Shown here: positions 52,017-60,467 of the stretch, piece by piece
How the letters are laid out: each line of letters opens with the position of its first letter
How positions within the stretch are numbered: position 1 is the first letter of the stretch
From: Kribbella kalugense
GTDB taxonomy: Bacteria; Actinomycetota; Actinomycetes; Propionibacteriales; Kribbellaceae
DNA: 64,000 bases
NCBI RefSeq assembly: GCF_004365875.1
Contig: NZ_SODF01000001.1
Span: 1,674,001 to 1,738,000, forward strand
Direction: 5' to 3'
The notes under the pieces: model-generated
What the model saw: only the letters and a program-made list of their open reading frames with translations
The model's database searches: none
Told to the model about the DNA's origin: nothing
Program-made: the position numbers and the translations under genes

Positions 52017-55000
52017 GTGACCACGTCCGCAGGATCGGCACAATCTGCCCAATCTGCACGGTCTGCTGGGGATTCGACGGTTCGGGCCCGCTGGGCGACG
52101 CGAGCCGCGCTCGCGATTCTGCACCCCTCCGCCGTGCCGCTCCGTAACGGCCGGGTCTGGCTGACGAGCCGCGACGACATGCTCACCGCGCAAGTGATGC
52201 GCGGCCTCGAGGAGCTGCTCGCCCGGCGTGCTGCGGACCGGGTGTCCGACGAGCGTCTGCTGGCGGAGGCGGTCGGCGTACTCGGCGCGGAGGTCGCCCG
52301 GGTCCGCGGCGAGCTGCCGGCTCGCGGTGCGACCGAGGCCCTCGATCAGTACCTGCGGGCGCCGAGCCTGGACCAGTCCCGGCGTACCGAAGCCGAGTCG
52401 ATGCTCCGCGTCGCCCTCAGCGCCGCCGCCGACGACCCGGAGGTGGCCGCCCGCCTCGACCGCCTCCCCGGGTCCTCGAGGCCGGTCTCCTTCTCTGGCA
52501 TCGTCTCGGCCTCGGCTGAGATCAGCCGCGACGCACAGCTCCTCGGTGTGACTCCCCCGCCGACCACCTCGTCCGCTAACCGGCACCGCGCGCAGGCCGG
52601 TAGCTCCCACCGCCGCGCGGAGGGCAGGCGGGTCTGGACCGGGCAGATCCGCGGCACCGGCCTGATCACGGGATCGCGCGGACGCCCGAGCGCCGACGGC
52701 GCGCTGACCAGCTCGACCGCCCTCGACGCGCTCGCCTCGATGAGCAACCCGGACCTGGCCAACGCATCGGTGACCGAGCCGCCGGCCATCGACCTCCAGG
52801 CGCAGCAGGCGATCTTCCGTACGACGGTCAGCGACGTACCGCAGCATGTCCGCGTCCAGGTCGGCCCGACCACCCTGGGCGCCCTGGCGCACGGCATCAT
52901 CCGGGCCGGCACGGCCGAGGATCCGCATGTACTGGAGATCTCGTCGGAAGTGGCCGACGCACAGCTCCGGCACGTGTGGACGCATCAGCTGGCCCAGATG
53001 ACCCAGGAGATCGCCGCCGCTCAGGCCGACCGGCCACGCGGGGTGCTGGGCCGGCTGAAGTCCGCCTTCGGTCACGAACGGCGCGACCGTCGGCTGAGCG
53101 CCGACCACGCGGCCTTCCAGGTCATGGTCCAGGACTGGCACCAGGCTCGCGCCGAGACGATGGCCATCGGTCGGCCGACAGGTCCGCGCACCGTCGAGGA
53201 CCTCGAGCGCGACCTGAGCGGTCTGGCCAAGACGATCCGCCGCCACGGCGGCGCCGAGCCCACCCTGCCCTGGGCGCCGGAGGCGATGTCCGGCACCGAC
53301 GCCGCCGCGTTCGGTATCGCGGCCGCTCGTGCCGCCGAGAAGCCTGCTCGGCATACTCCCGCGCACCTCCGCGGGCAGGTCGTCACCCAGATCCAGTCGC
53401 TCGAGTCCGCGGTCAAGGAGCTGGAAAAGCAGGCCGCGACCAAGAAGCGCACCGCGGGGACGGCGGAGGAGGAGGCCGACAAGACCGCGGACGCCGCCGA
53501 CACGGAAGAGCAGGGGCTCGACCTCGGCGCCTCCGAGCGCGCCCGGATCCTGCGGAAGACGGCCACCTCCCTGCGGAACAAGGCCGACCGGCACATCGAG
53601 ATCCGCGATGCGTACGCCGCAGCCGCCGCCAAGGCGAAGCTCGCTCTCGACTCGTACCAGGAACTCCTGACCGAGATCGACGCCGGCAGTCCGCAGGACC
53701 AGCTCACCGCGCTGGCCGGCGCCGCACAGCAGCAGGTCGACGTCTACGAACACAGCCGCGACGCCGCGATGCCGGTCAAGGACCTGCTGATGACCGGCGT
53801 ACCCGAGGGCCAGCCGGTCCGGCTTCCGGCCGACGACATCAACCGGGTGCTGGCTGCGAACGGCATCCGCCATGGACTCCCCACCCGAGGCCCGCAGCCC
53901 TTCCCCAGTGCGGAGTACCGGCGGCTGCTGTCCCAGGACGGCATGGTGTTCGCGCTCGGCGGCGACCCGGACGGCAGCATCGACGACATGCCCGAGGTGC
54001 GGATGCGGATGCGGCCGCGCAACCTCCGGGAGCGAACCGACCACGACTTCGAGATGGCCGAGCAGATGTCCGGGACGCTCGGCGAGGGCGGCACCAGCGT
54101 CGCCACCACGAACACCCACTCGACGAGTTCCACCGTCGGCGTGAACCTGCAGCCGCTGCTGGCGCTGGCGGCTCCGGGTACGCCGCTGCACGTCGCCGCG
54201 CAGCTCGTCTCGCCGAAGGTCGAAGCGACCCGCGGCCGCACGCTCGCCAACACCGGTGGCGCCACCGCCCATCACCAGCACGGCTGGGTGGACGACAACC
54301 GCGGCGAGTCCCTGCTGTGCGAGTGGGACGGCGTGCTCGAGGTGGAGGTACGCCGCTCACCCACCGAGCCCTGGTCACCGGTCGAGAGCATCGACGTCGG
54401 CCGCCAGCAGACCTGGGTGTCCAGCGCGTACACGGTGAAGCCCCCGGCCGAGACGGTCACGCTGGCCGAGCTCGGCCACGCCAAGGACGTCACCAGCGAG
54501 TTCCCACGGCACGCGGTCACCAGCATCAGCGGCGTACAGGAAGTCACCGACCGGCTGATCCGGCGGGCACAGCAGCAGTACGGCGGCCTGGACCGGGGCA
54601 CGTACAACCACATCGCCGGCCTGATGGTGTACGACTCGCACCGGCTGCTCCGGGAGATGAGTCAGCCGGGCGGCATCACCCGACGGTTCAGGTCGACCGA
54701 CAACTCGGAGTACGAGCTCACCTGGGAGGTCGAGCCGGTCTGGAGCAACGCCGAGCTGATCGGCGAGTCCAGCTCGGAGATGTGGCAAGAAGAGGTCCTG
54801 GTCGACTTCGCCGGCGTCAACGCGAGCCAGGTGTACGGCGCGTCGGCGACCGGCACCGGCTCGCTCGCCTACCCCGGCGTACCGGTCGCAGGCCACCCCG
54901 CCGCCGGTTCGACCACGCTGAAGGACATCGGCGGATCCGGTGTGAACGTGGGGCCGAGCGTGTCGGCCGGACGGACCGTCACCCGCCAGGGCGGCCAGAA

Positions 55001-58000
55001 CGTCAGCATGACCACCATCTCCCCCGCCGTACACCGGAACCAGGGGCCGACCCAGGGCGTGATGGTCGGCCTCAAGGTGAAGGCCACGCTGCAGAAGGTC
55101 GGCGACACCAAGAACGCTCCGATCGTCGAGCGCGACCTGTGCAAGGCGCTTCTGCGCGTCGCGGAGAACGACCTGCTCCGGGTCGGCGGCCGCGCCGACA
55201 AGGACGCAGTACTGCGCAATCCCGACGACAGCCTCCAGCTCGACAAGTCCGGCCGGGTGCTGCTGCGCGGAGACGCGACGCCGTCGACCGGTCCGCAGAC
55301 TGTGCCGCCCTGGATGGGGCGTGGTGAGAACCAGCTCCGCGGTGCCGGCAAGGCGCTGCCGCAGAACCTCATCGGCGCGGACGACGCACAGCGCGACGCC
55401 CTGGTGAAGCTGAGCGAAATGGGCCTGGTGCCGGCGGTCGACGACCACGGCCTGCTCATTCCTGGCCAGCCGGCGACGACGGCTCAGCTGAACAACTACC
55501 AGCGCGTCATGCAGCAGATCAGCGCACCTCGGCTGGAGGCCGGCATCGACCAGGCCTGCCAGGGCGGCCTGATCGTGATGCTCGAGGACCACGGCTTCGC
55601 CGGTACGCCGCGCTGGCGGCCGTTCCGGCTGTCCGTCACGCAGGACCACGACGAAACCACCGGTGCGTTCAAGGCCGAGGGCCTGGGCACCAGCACGAAC
55701 GAGAACCTCGTGCTGCTCGGCATCGCCTCGAGCGGGACCGGCATGACCACCACGCGGTCGAAGTCGGTGCCGCTCTCGGCCGGCGTCGACGCGACCATCG
55801 GCCCGCCGAAGGGCATCCGCGGCTGGATGGGTCGGCTCGGCGTGAAGTTCAGCCGGAACGCGCTCGGCCGGACCTACAGCTGGTCGGCGGGGCGGCGGGT
55901 CAGCGAGGTCACGCTGACCGACAGCACCGAGCCGCTCGACCGGTTCAAGCAGGACATCCGGATCAAGTTCGCCGAGATCACCGACCACGGCGACGAGACG
56001 CTGGCCGACGTCCGCGGCAGCATGGAGCTCGCCTACGAGAGCTCGCTGGCACGCGCCGGTACGCCGGTGTTCGAGCAGGACCCCAAGGCGCCGGACCAGC
56101 TGGCCGTCCAGCAGGCGTTCCCGGTCGCCGTCGACGCGGGCAACGCGGCCGACGAGCTGGCCGCGGCGATCCCTGCGATCCGCTCCGACTCCACCGCGTT
56201 CCCCGCGCTGCACGCGGCCTTGGCGCCGACCAGCCTGATCGCGAACCGGGACTGGATGAACGGTAGCTACCGGCTGCCGTTCACCGTGGTCAAGGCGCCG
56301 GGCAATCCGCTGCACGCGTTCAGGGACGGCACGATTCTGCCGCAGGAGTACCAGATCGTAATCCGGGGCGAGGCGGTCAGCCTCACCCACCTCGCGATGA
56401 CGCAGCAGAACTCGGTCGACATCAACTTCACCATGACCGACGTCGGCTACACCTCCGGGACGACCAAAGGCGGCGGGGTCACCGGCAGCGGTGGCGGCGG
56501 CCAGGTCGCCGCGGACGGCGCCAACCGGTCCGGCGGCGTGTCCGTCGGTCGCATCGGTACTTCCACGCAGTCGTCCACGGTCAGCGAGACGTCGGGCGAC
56601 GAGCGGTTGCTGATCAACCCCGGTACGCACCACGAGTTCCTCGAGCGGCACCGGATGGTCGCCGACATCGTCCACAACGGCCAGGTGATCCGGTCGGTGC
56701 CGCTGCCGGACGCGGTGGCACAGAAGACGATGGCCGAGCGGCGGGCGCTGGAGCTGTATGCGAGCAACAAGCTCGACCTGCCGCTGTGGGTGGCCAGCGA
56801 CGCGGCCGAGCGGTACCTGAACGACAAGCTCGACCTGGACGCGCGGGTCGCGCTCGGTTTCGTCCGCCGCTACCAGCGGGAGACGGCCGGCGTCACCACC
56901 GGCCTGGCGCCCACCCATACGCCCGAGCGCCTGGCCGCGAAGCTCTACCAGCGGGCCGAAGCCGAACCGGCGCAGGACCAGACCGCGGACGAACGGTTCA
57001 CCGCGGCGATGAACCTGACCGAGGCGGTGGCCCAGGCGCGCCGCGTCATGCACACCGGCACCGAGGCGTACGACGAGAGCCTGGGCGCGGCCCAGATCGA
57101 GTCGCTCACCGTCGAGGGCCACCCGGATCAGCGCGTCGACCTCCGCGCGTTGGTCGAGCCACAGGTCGACGAGGTCGCGCCGGGCCTGCGCGACGCCAGC
57201 CTGCTGCTGCAGAACGCGCTCGAGGTCGATCTGACGCCGAGCCGCCTGCAGGGGCACCTCGAGGACATGCTCAGCGTGAGCGAGTTCGAGGCTCCGATCG
57301 AGGTGCCGATCAAGGGCCAGGCCCGCCCGGACGTGCTGTTCGTCCGGGCCTGGGCGCGCTACGAGGGCGACCTGATCGTCACGGCCGTCCCCACCGACGA
57401 GGACGGGAACGTCCTGGTCGACAAGGACGGCAAACTCAAGCTGCCCACGGAGAACGCCGGCGGCGTCGATCAGGACTACGACTACCAGCAGCTGGATCAG
57501 TCCGCCGGCCACACCGTGGCGGTGACCGCGGGCCTCGACGGCAAGACCCCTGGCCCGCTCGGCAGCGAGCTCACCGGCGGTCTCTCGACCGACCTGACCA
57601 CGACGGACTCCCGCACCGAAGGCTTGCAGAACACGAACCTGCGCCGGCTGGGTCACTTCAAGAAGACCCGGATCCAGCGGACCGTGGTGTTCACCACCGA
57701 GGTGGTCCGGGTCCGCAACGCCGGCGCCGCGGCGATGGCCAGTGCGCGCTGGAAGCTCGGCCGGATCGACCCGGCCGACATCACCAGCGTGTCCCAACGG
57801 CGCGAGCTGCGCGCCGAGCTGTCCGTCCTGGTCCCGACGGACGAGCTGCAGGACGGTGCGCGCACCGTGGCGCCGCAGGTGCAGCAGGAGTTCGAGACCC
57901 GGCCCGAGCACCGCAACATCCAGATTCCGGAGGGCGCGAAGGTACTCCGCTCCGTGCCGCACGGACGAGGCGAGCGGAAGCGCGACCAGCTGTACGAGAA

Positions 58001-59189
58001 CCTGACCGCCTACCTCCGGCGACCCGACGTGCTCGGGGTTCGCGGTACGGCGGCGTACCGCCACGTCATCCGGCCGATGCTGAAGGCGAGCGCGCTCAAG
58101 GCCAAGGTCGGACGGCTGCTCGACGGCGGCGTCGACCTGCCACCGATGGCGCCGCCGGGTAACGGCAACACGATGATCAGCGTCCACGTCGAGGCCAGAG
58201 CGGTCGGCTGGGAGCTGGACGGGGACTCCCTGCCGGGCCAGGAGGGCCATGTCTGGCGCGAGCAGTTCCGGTACGGCACCGGCAGCGCCAGGAACCGGCG
58301 GACACCGCTCAAGGCGACCGGCGGATTCGACGCCGGTGTGGCCTCGGTCAGCGCTTCGATGGGTGAGCAGGTCAACGAGCAGTCCTCGGACGCGAACGGC
58401 ACCCGGTTCGAGGGCAGCCGGTTCCTGGAGGGCCAGATGGTCACGGTCCGGATCCCGCTGGTGTACGACGCGACGGTCCGGACCACCACCGACAACGGCC
58501 GCGGCGAGCCGGTCACCAAGAGCACCACCCGGCTGCCGGAGCTGGCGCACGGCGAGATGTTCGTGCGGATGCTGGGGCACCGGTACCTCGAGGGTCTGCG
58601 GCAGATGGAGCAGGGCGCCACGATGGACGCCGTACTGGCGAACTCGCGGCTGCAGGCCGTGCCGGAGAAGCTGGGGCGGCCGGACGTCGTCGCGACCGAG
58701 TACGGACGCGACGAGTCCGGAGCGGCGGTGTACCAGCCGTACCGGCCGCTGCTCGACGCCATCAACAGAGCCAAGGCGGAGCGGAAGCCGATCGTGCTGC
58801 TGGTCCGGGAGGCCGACGGCACGGAGCGGAAGTACCAGGCGCTGCCCCCGCAGAAGGACAGGCCGGCGACGCTGCTCGGAGTGGCCGACGGTGGATTCGC
58901 CTCCGAGTTCGCCACCCTCCATCCGAACCTGGTGATGATGGCCGAAGGCCGGGTCAACCTGCGGGAGCTGTACAACACGTCGTCACCGGAGGGCCCCTTC
59001 AGCGCGAAGGTCGCCGCCGAGCTGGAGAAGTCCGGCGTACCGCGGGATGTGCTGAAGGCCTTCGACTACACGACCGCCAAGGCGACGATGGCGCCCGCGC
59101 CCAGTCAGGGTGCGCGTACGTCGAACGGCGGCGCGGCCGGGCGGACCATTGCACCAACCGGCCACGGGCCGTCGCTGACCGGACCGTGA
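52017..59189 (+). CDS. Giant 2390-aa intracellular protein of unknown function (first paralogue)
   Basis: No signal peptide or membrane helix is seen. The N-terminal 450 residues are mainly helical (RATRAALAILHPSAV follows the start), then a charged coiled-coil region occurs at about 450-560 (QSLESAVKELEKQAATKKR). From about 680 to 2160 at least six glycine/serine-rich beta modules recur, starting near 678, 935, 1228, 1468, 1831 and 2051; an example is VVFTTEVVRVRNAG. The last 130 residues are low in order and Ser/Gly-rich at the end. GTG 52017 follows GGAGGGGG; a GTG at 51969 would add 16 residues. The whole plan repeats in the gene at 60468. Two small genes follow directly. No toxin, protease or nucleotide-binding motif was found. 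Confidence 0.85.
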   Translation: MTTSAGSAQSAQSARSAGDSTVRARWATRAALAILHPSAVPLRNGRVWLTSRDDMLTAQVMRGLEELLARRAADRVSDERLLAEAVGVLGAEVARVRGELPARGATEALDQYLRAPSLDQSRRTEAESMLRVALSAAADDPEVAARLDRLPGSSRPVSFSGIVSASAEISRDAQLLGVTPPPTTSSANRHRAQAGSSHRRAEGRRVWTGQIRGTGLITGSRGRPSADGALTSSTALDALASMSNPDLANASVTEPPAIDLQAQQAIFRTTVSDVPQHVRVQVGPTTLGALAHGIIRAGTAEDPHVLEISSEVADAQLRHVWTHQLAQMTQEIAAAQADRPRGVLGRLKSAFGHERRDRRLSADHAAFQVMVQDWHQARAETMAIGRPTGPRTVEDLERDLSGLAKTIRRHGGAEPTLPWAPEAMSGTDAAAFGIAAARAAEKPARHTPAHLRGQVVTQIQSLESAVKELEKQAATKKRTAGTAEEEADKTADAADTEEQGLDLGASERARILRKTATSLRNKADRHIEIRDAYAAAAAKAKLALDSYQELLTEIDAGSPQDQLTALAGAAQQQVDVYEHSRDAAMPVKDLLMTGVPEGQPVRLPADDINRVLAANGIRHGLPTRGPQPFPSAEYRRLLSQDGMVFALGGDPDGSIDDMPEVRMRMRPRNLRERTDHDFEMAEQMSGTLGEGGTSVATTNTHSTSSTVGVNLQPLLALAAPGTPLHVAAQLVSPKVEATRGRTLANTGGATAHHQHGWVDDNRGESLLCEWDGVLEVEVRRSPTEPWSPVESIDVGRQQTWVSSAYTVKPPAETVTLAELGHAKDVTSEFPRHAVTSISGVQEVTDRLIRRAQQQYGGLDRGTYNHIAGLMVYDSHRLLREMSQPGGITRRFRSTDNSEYELTWEVEPVWSNAELIGESSSEMWQEEVLVDFAGVNASQVYGASATGTGSLAYPGVPVAGHPAAGSTTLKDIGGSGVNVGPSVSAGRTVTRQGGQNVSMTTISPAVHRNQGPTQGVMVGLKVKATLQKVGDTKNAPIVERDLCKALLRVAENDLLRVGGRADKDAVLRNPDDSLQLDKSGRVLLRGDATPSTGPQTVPPWMGRGENQLRGAGKALPQNLIGADDAQRDALVKLSEMGLVPAVDDHGLLIPGQPATTAQLNNYQRVMQQISAPRLEAGIDQACQGGLIVMLEDHGFAGTPRWRPFRLSVTQDHDETTGAFKAEGLGTSTNENLVLLGIASSGTGMTTTRSKSVPLSAGVDATIGPPKGIRGWMGRLGVKFSRNALGRTYSWSAGRRVSEVTLTDSTEPLDRFKQDIRIKFAEITDHGDETLADVRGSMELAYESSLARAGTPVFEQDPKAPDQLAVQQAFPVAVDAGNAADELAAAIPAIRSDSTAFPALHAALAPTSLIANRDWMNGSYRLPFTVVKAPGNPLHAFRDGTILPQEYQIVIRGEAVSLTHLAMTQQNSVDINFTMTDVGYTSGTTKGGGVTGSGGGGQVAADGANRSGGVSVGRIGTSTQSSTVSETSGDERLLINPGTHHEFLERHRMVADIVHNGQVIRSVPLPDAVAQKTMAERRALELYASNKLDLPLWVASDAAERYLNDKLDLDARVALGFVRRYQRETAGVTTGLAPTHTPERLAAKLYQRAEAEPAQDQTADERFTAAMNLTEAVAQARRVMHTGTEAYDESLGAAQIESLTVEGHPDQRVDLRALVEPQVDEVAPGLRDASLLLQNALEVDLTPSRLQGHLEDMLSVSEFEAPIEVPIKGQARPDVLFVRAWARYEGDLIVTAVPTDEDGNVLVDKDGKLKLPTENAGGVDQDYDYQQLDQSAGHTVAVTAGLDGKTPGPLGSELTGGLSTDLTTTDSRTEGLQNTNLRRLGHFKKTRIQRTVVFTTEVVRVRNAGAAAMASARWKLGRIDPADITSVSQRRELRAELSVLVPTDELQDGARTVAPQVQQEFETRPEHRNIQIPEGAKVLRSVPHGRGERKRDQLYENLTAYLRRPDVLGVRGTAAYRHVIRPMLKASALKAKVGRLLDGGVDLPPMAPPGNGNTMISVHVEARAVGWELDGDSLPGQEGHVWREQFRYGTGSARNRRTPLKATGGFDAGVASVSASMGEQVNEQSSDANGTRFEGSRFLEGQMVTVRIPLVYDATVRTTTDNGRGEPVTKSTTRLPELAHGEMFVRMLGHRYLEGLRQMEQGATMDAVLANSRLQAVPEKLGRPDVVATEYGRDESGAAVYQPYRPLLDAINRAKAERKPIVLLVREADGTERKYQALPPQKDRPATLLGVADGGFASEFATLHPNLVMMAEGRVNLRELYNTSSPEGPFSAKVAAELEKSGVPRDVLKAFDYTTAKATMAPAPSQGARTSNGGAAGRTIAPTGHGPSLTGP

Positions 59190-59234
59190 CACCGATGATG
59201 GGTCCGGACCACGAGCTGGCACGAGAGGGGCGGT

Positions 59235-59774
59235 ATGGCATTCGCGGTGGCGCGGACCCGGGACGAGGCGCAGCTGTACCTCGAGCTGCATCCCTGCCCG
59301 GACTGCGGGTCTCTCGACGCGCCCTGGCAGCAGGCACTGGTCTCGGTCGACGGTGAGCTCGCCAGCAGCTACTCCGCGACCTGCCCGGGCTGCGGCGCGG
59401 AACGCGAGTACCTGTTCGGTCTGCCGGCCAGCGAGACCCCGGTGCAGGGGTGGCCGACGTTCGGCGGTCCGGAACCGTCCGAGCTGCTGGACGCCGGCCA
59501 GTGGCTGCAAGTGGCCGACAGTGCCGCCGCGGTGGTCCCCACCGATCCCGCCGAGGCCGGTAAGGTGCTGGCCGTCGCGCAGGCGGCGGTCGCCGAGGTG
59601 ATCAAGTTCGTGCCGGCCGGCGCGGACGCCGTACCGGAGGACGAGTTCTGGACGCCGGAAGGGCAAGCGGTCCGCGAGGCGGAGCCCGGGCGGTTCCGGC
59701 TGGAGCGGTTGCTGATCGCCCGCGACACCTATCACGAGCTGGGCTGGGAACTCAGGGACACAGGAGCGAGATAA
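59235..59774 (+). CDS. 179-aa zinc-ribbon protein linked to the giant genes
   Basis: Cys pairs C21-x2-C24 (PCPDCG) and C50-x2-C53 (TCPGCG) form a zinc ribbon; the rest is helical, with EVIKFVPAGADAVPEDEFWT near 121-140. That segment matches EAIKFLPDGADEVPDAEIWT in the next protein, so the two are paralogues. GAGAGGGG precedes the ATG, 45 bases after the giant gene stop. Its role is probably tied to the giant protein, for example as chaperone or immunity-like partner. I recall similar zinc-ribbon proteins next to large toxin-like genes in Streptomyces, without being able to name a family. Confidence 0.75.
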   Translation: MAFAVARTRDEAQLYLELHPCPDCGSLDAPWQQALVSVDGELASSYSATCPGCGAEREYLFGLPASETPVQGWPTFGGPEPSELLDAGQWLQVADSAAAVVPTDPAEAGKVLAVAQAAVAEVIKFVPAGADAVPEDEFWTPEGQAVREAEPGRFRLERLLIARDTYHELGWELRDTGAR

Positions 59775-59777
59775 CCG

Positions 59778-60335
59778 ATGCTGACCGCGAGGACCCTGAC
59801 CGAGGCCCAGGTCTACGTGGGCCTGGTGACCGCCGCGGACCCGGACCTGCCGGCCGTCCCGGCGCCGGGGCCGCAGCCGGGGGTGAACGTGACCGAAGGC
59901 CCGGAGGCCTGGACGTTCGCGTCGCAGGCCGGTGACATCGTCATCCCGTACGCCTCCGAGCGCGCCGCCACCACGGTCGGCGCCTGGTTCGGGCTGGGGA
60001 AGTCGCGGCTGATCGACGCGGCGCAGTGGGCGATCGTCTCCGCGACCTTCGCCCGGCGCGCACTGGACGCCGACCTGGCCTACACCGGCGCACCCGGGCA
60101 GGATCGCTCCCCGGTCGAGCTGAACTGGGAGTTCGCCGCCGACGCCGTCTCCGAGGCGATCAAGTTCCTGCCGGACGGCGCCGACGAGGTGCCGGACGCG
60201 GAAATCTGGACCGAGTACGGCAAACAGGCCAAGGCCCGGCACCCGCATCTGGTCAGCCGCGCCAAGCTGTACGACGACCTGGAGTACTACCGCGGCACGC
60301 TCGAAGACTTCCGCGCGCTGTACAGGAATTCATGA
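59778..60335 (+). CDS. 185-aa paralogue of the zinc-ribbon protein, without the ribbon
   Basis: The C-terminal half (LIDAAQWAIVSATFARRA at about 78-95 and EAIKFLPDGADEVPDAEIWT at 126-145) aligns with the protein encoded upstream, but the N-terminus has no cysteine pairs. It starts MLTARTLTEAQVYVGLVTAA. Only three bases separate it from the preceding stop, so the pair is co-translated. The shared EaiKF[VL]P-GAD-VP core may be the part that meets a giant protein. Confidence 0.75.
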   Translation: MLTARTLTEAQVYVGLVTAADPDLPAVPAPGPQPGVNVTEGPEAWTFASQAGDIVIPYASERAATTVGAWFGLGKSRLIDAAQWAIVSATFARRALDADLAYTGAPGQDRSPVELNWEFAADAVSEAIKFLPDGADEVPDAEIWTEYGKQAKARHPHLVSRAKLYDDLEYYRGTLEDFRALYRNS

Positions 60336-60404
60336 TGTGACAAAGGCCACCGGAAGATAGTTACTCTACTGCCGAGAAACATGGCGAAAAGTTGAACATC
60401 CGGT

Positions 60405-60460
60405 TGCTACTCTCCCCGATCACGGCCAGTGCCCGAAGGCACCCGGCGCTGAACGGGGAG
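60405..60460 (+). promoter_or_regulatory. Promoter and ribosome site of the second giant gene
   Basis: The 132-bp region before the gene contains TGCTACTCT (60405-60413) as extended -10, sharing TTGCTA with the first giant gene's promoter. GGGGAG (60455-60460) lies seven bases before the TTG start at 60468. A second TTACTCT lies at 60361. No repeat or gene is seen otherwise. Confidence 0.45.
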
Positions 60461-60467
60461 AGCTGGA

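Noticed and set aside
52976..55327. 783-codon plus-strand frame overlapping the first giant gene
   Set aside because: It is a shifted frame of the same DNA with Arg/Pro/Gly bias and no similarity to the second giant protein.
54375..58922. 1515-codon open frame on the minus strand inside the first giant gene
   Set aside because: The plus-strand frame has a co-linear paralogue downstream, while the antisense peptide is low-complexity and Arg/Val/Asp/Gly-rich. It is a shadow.
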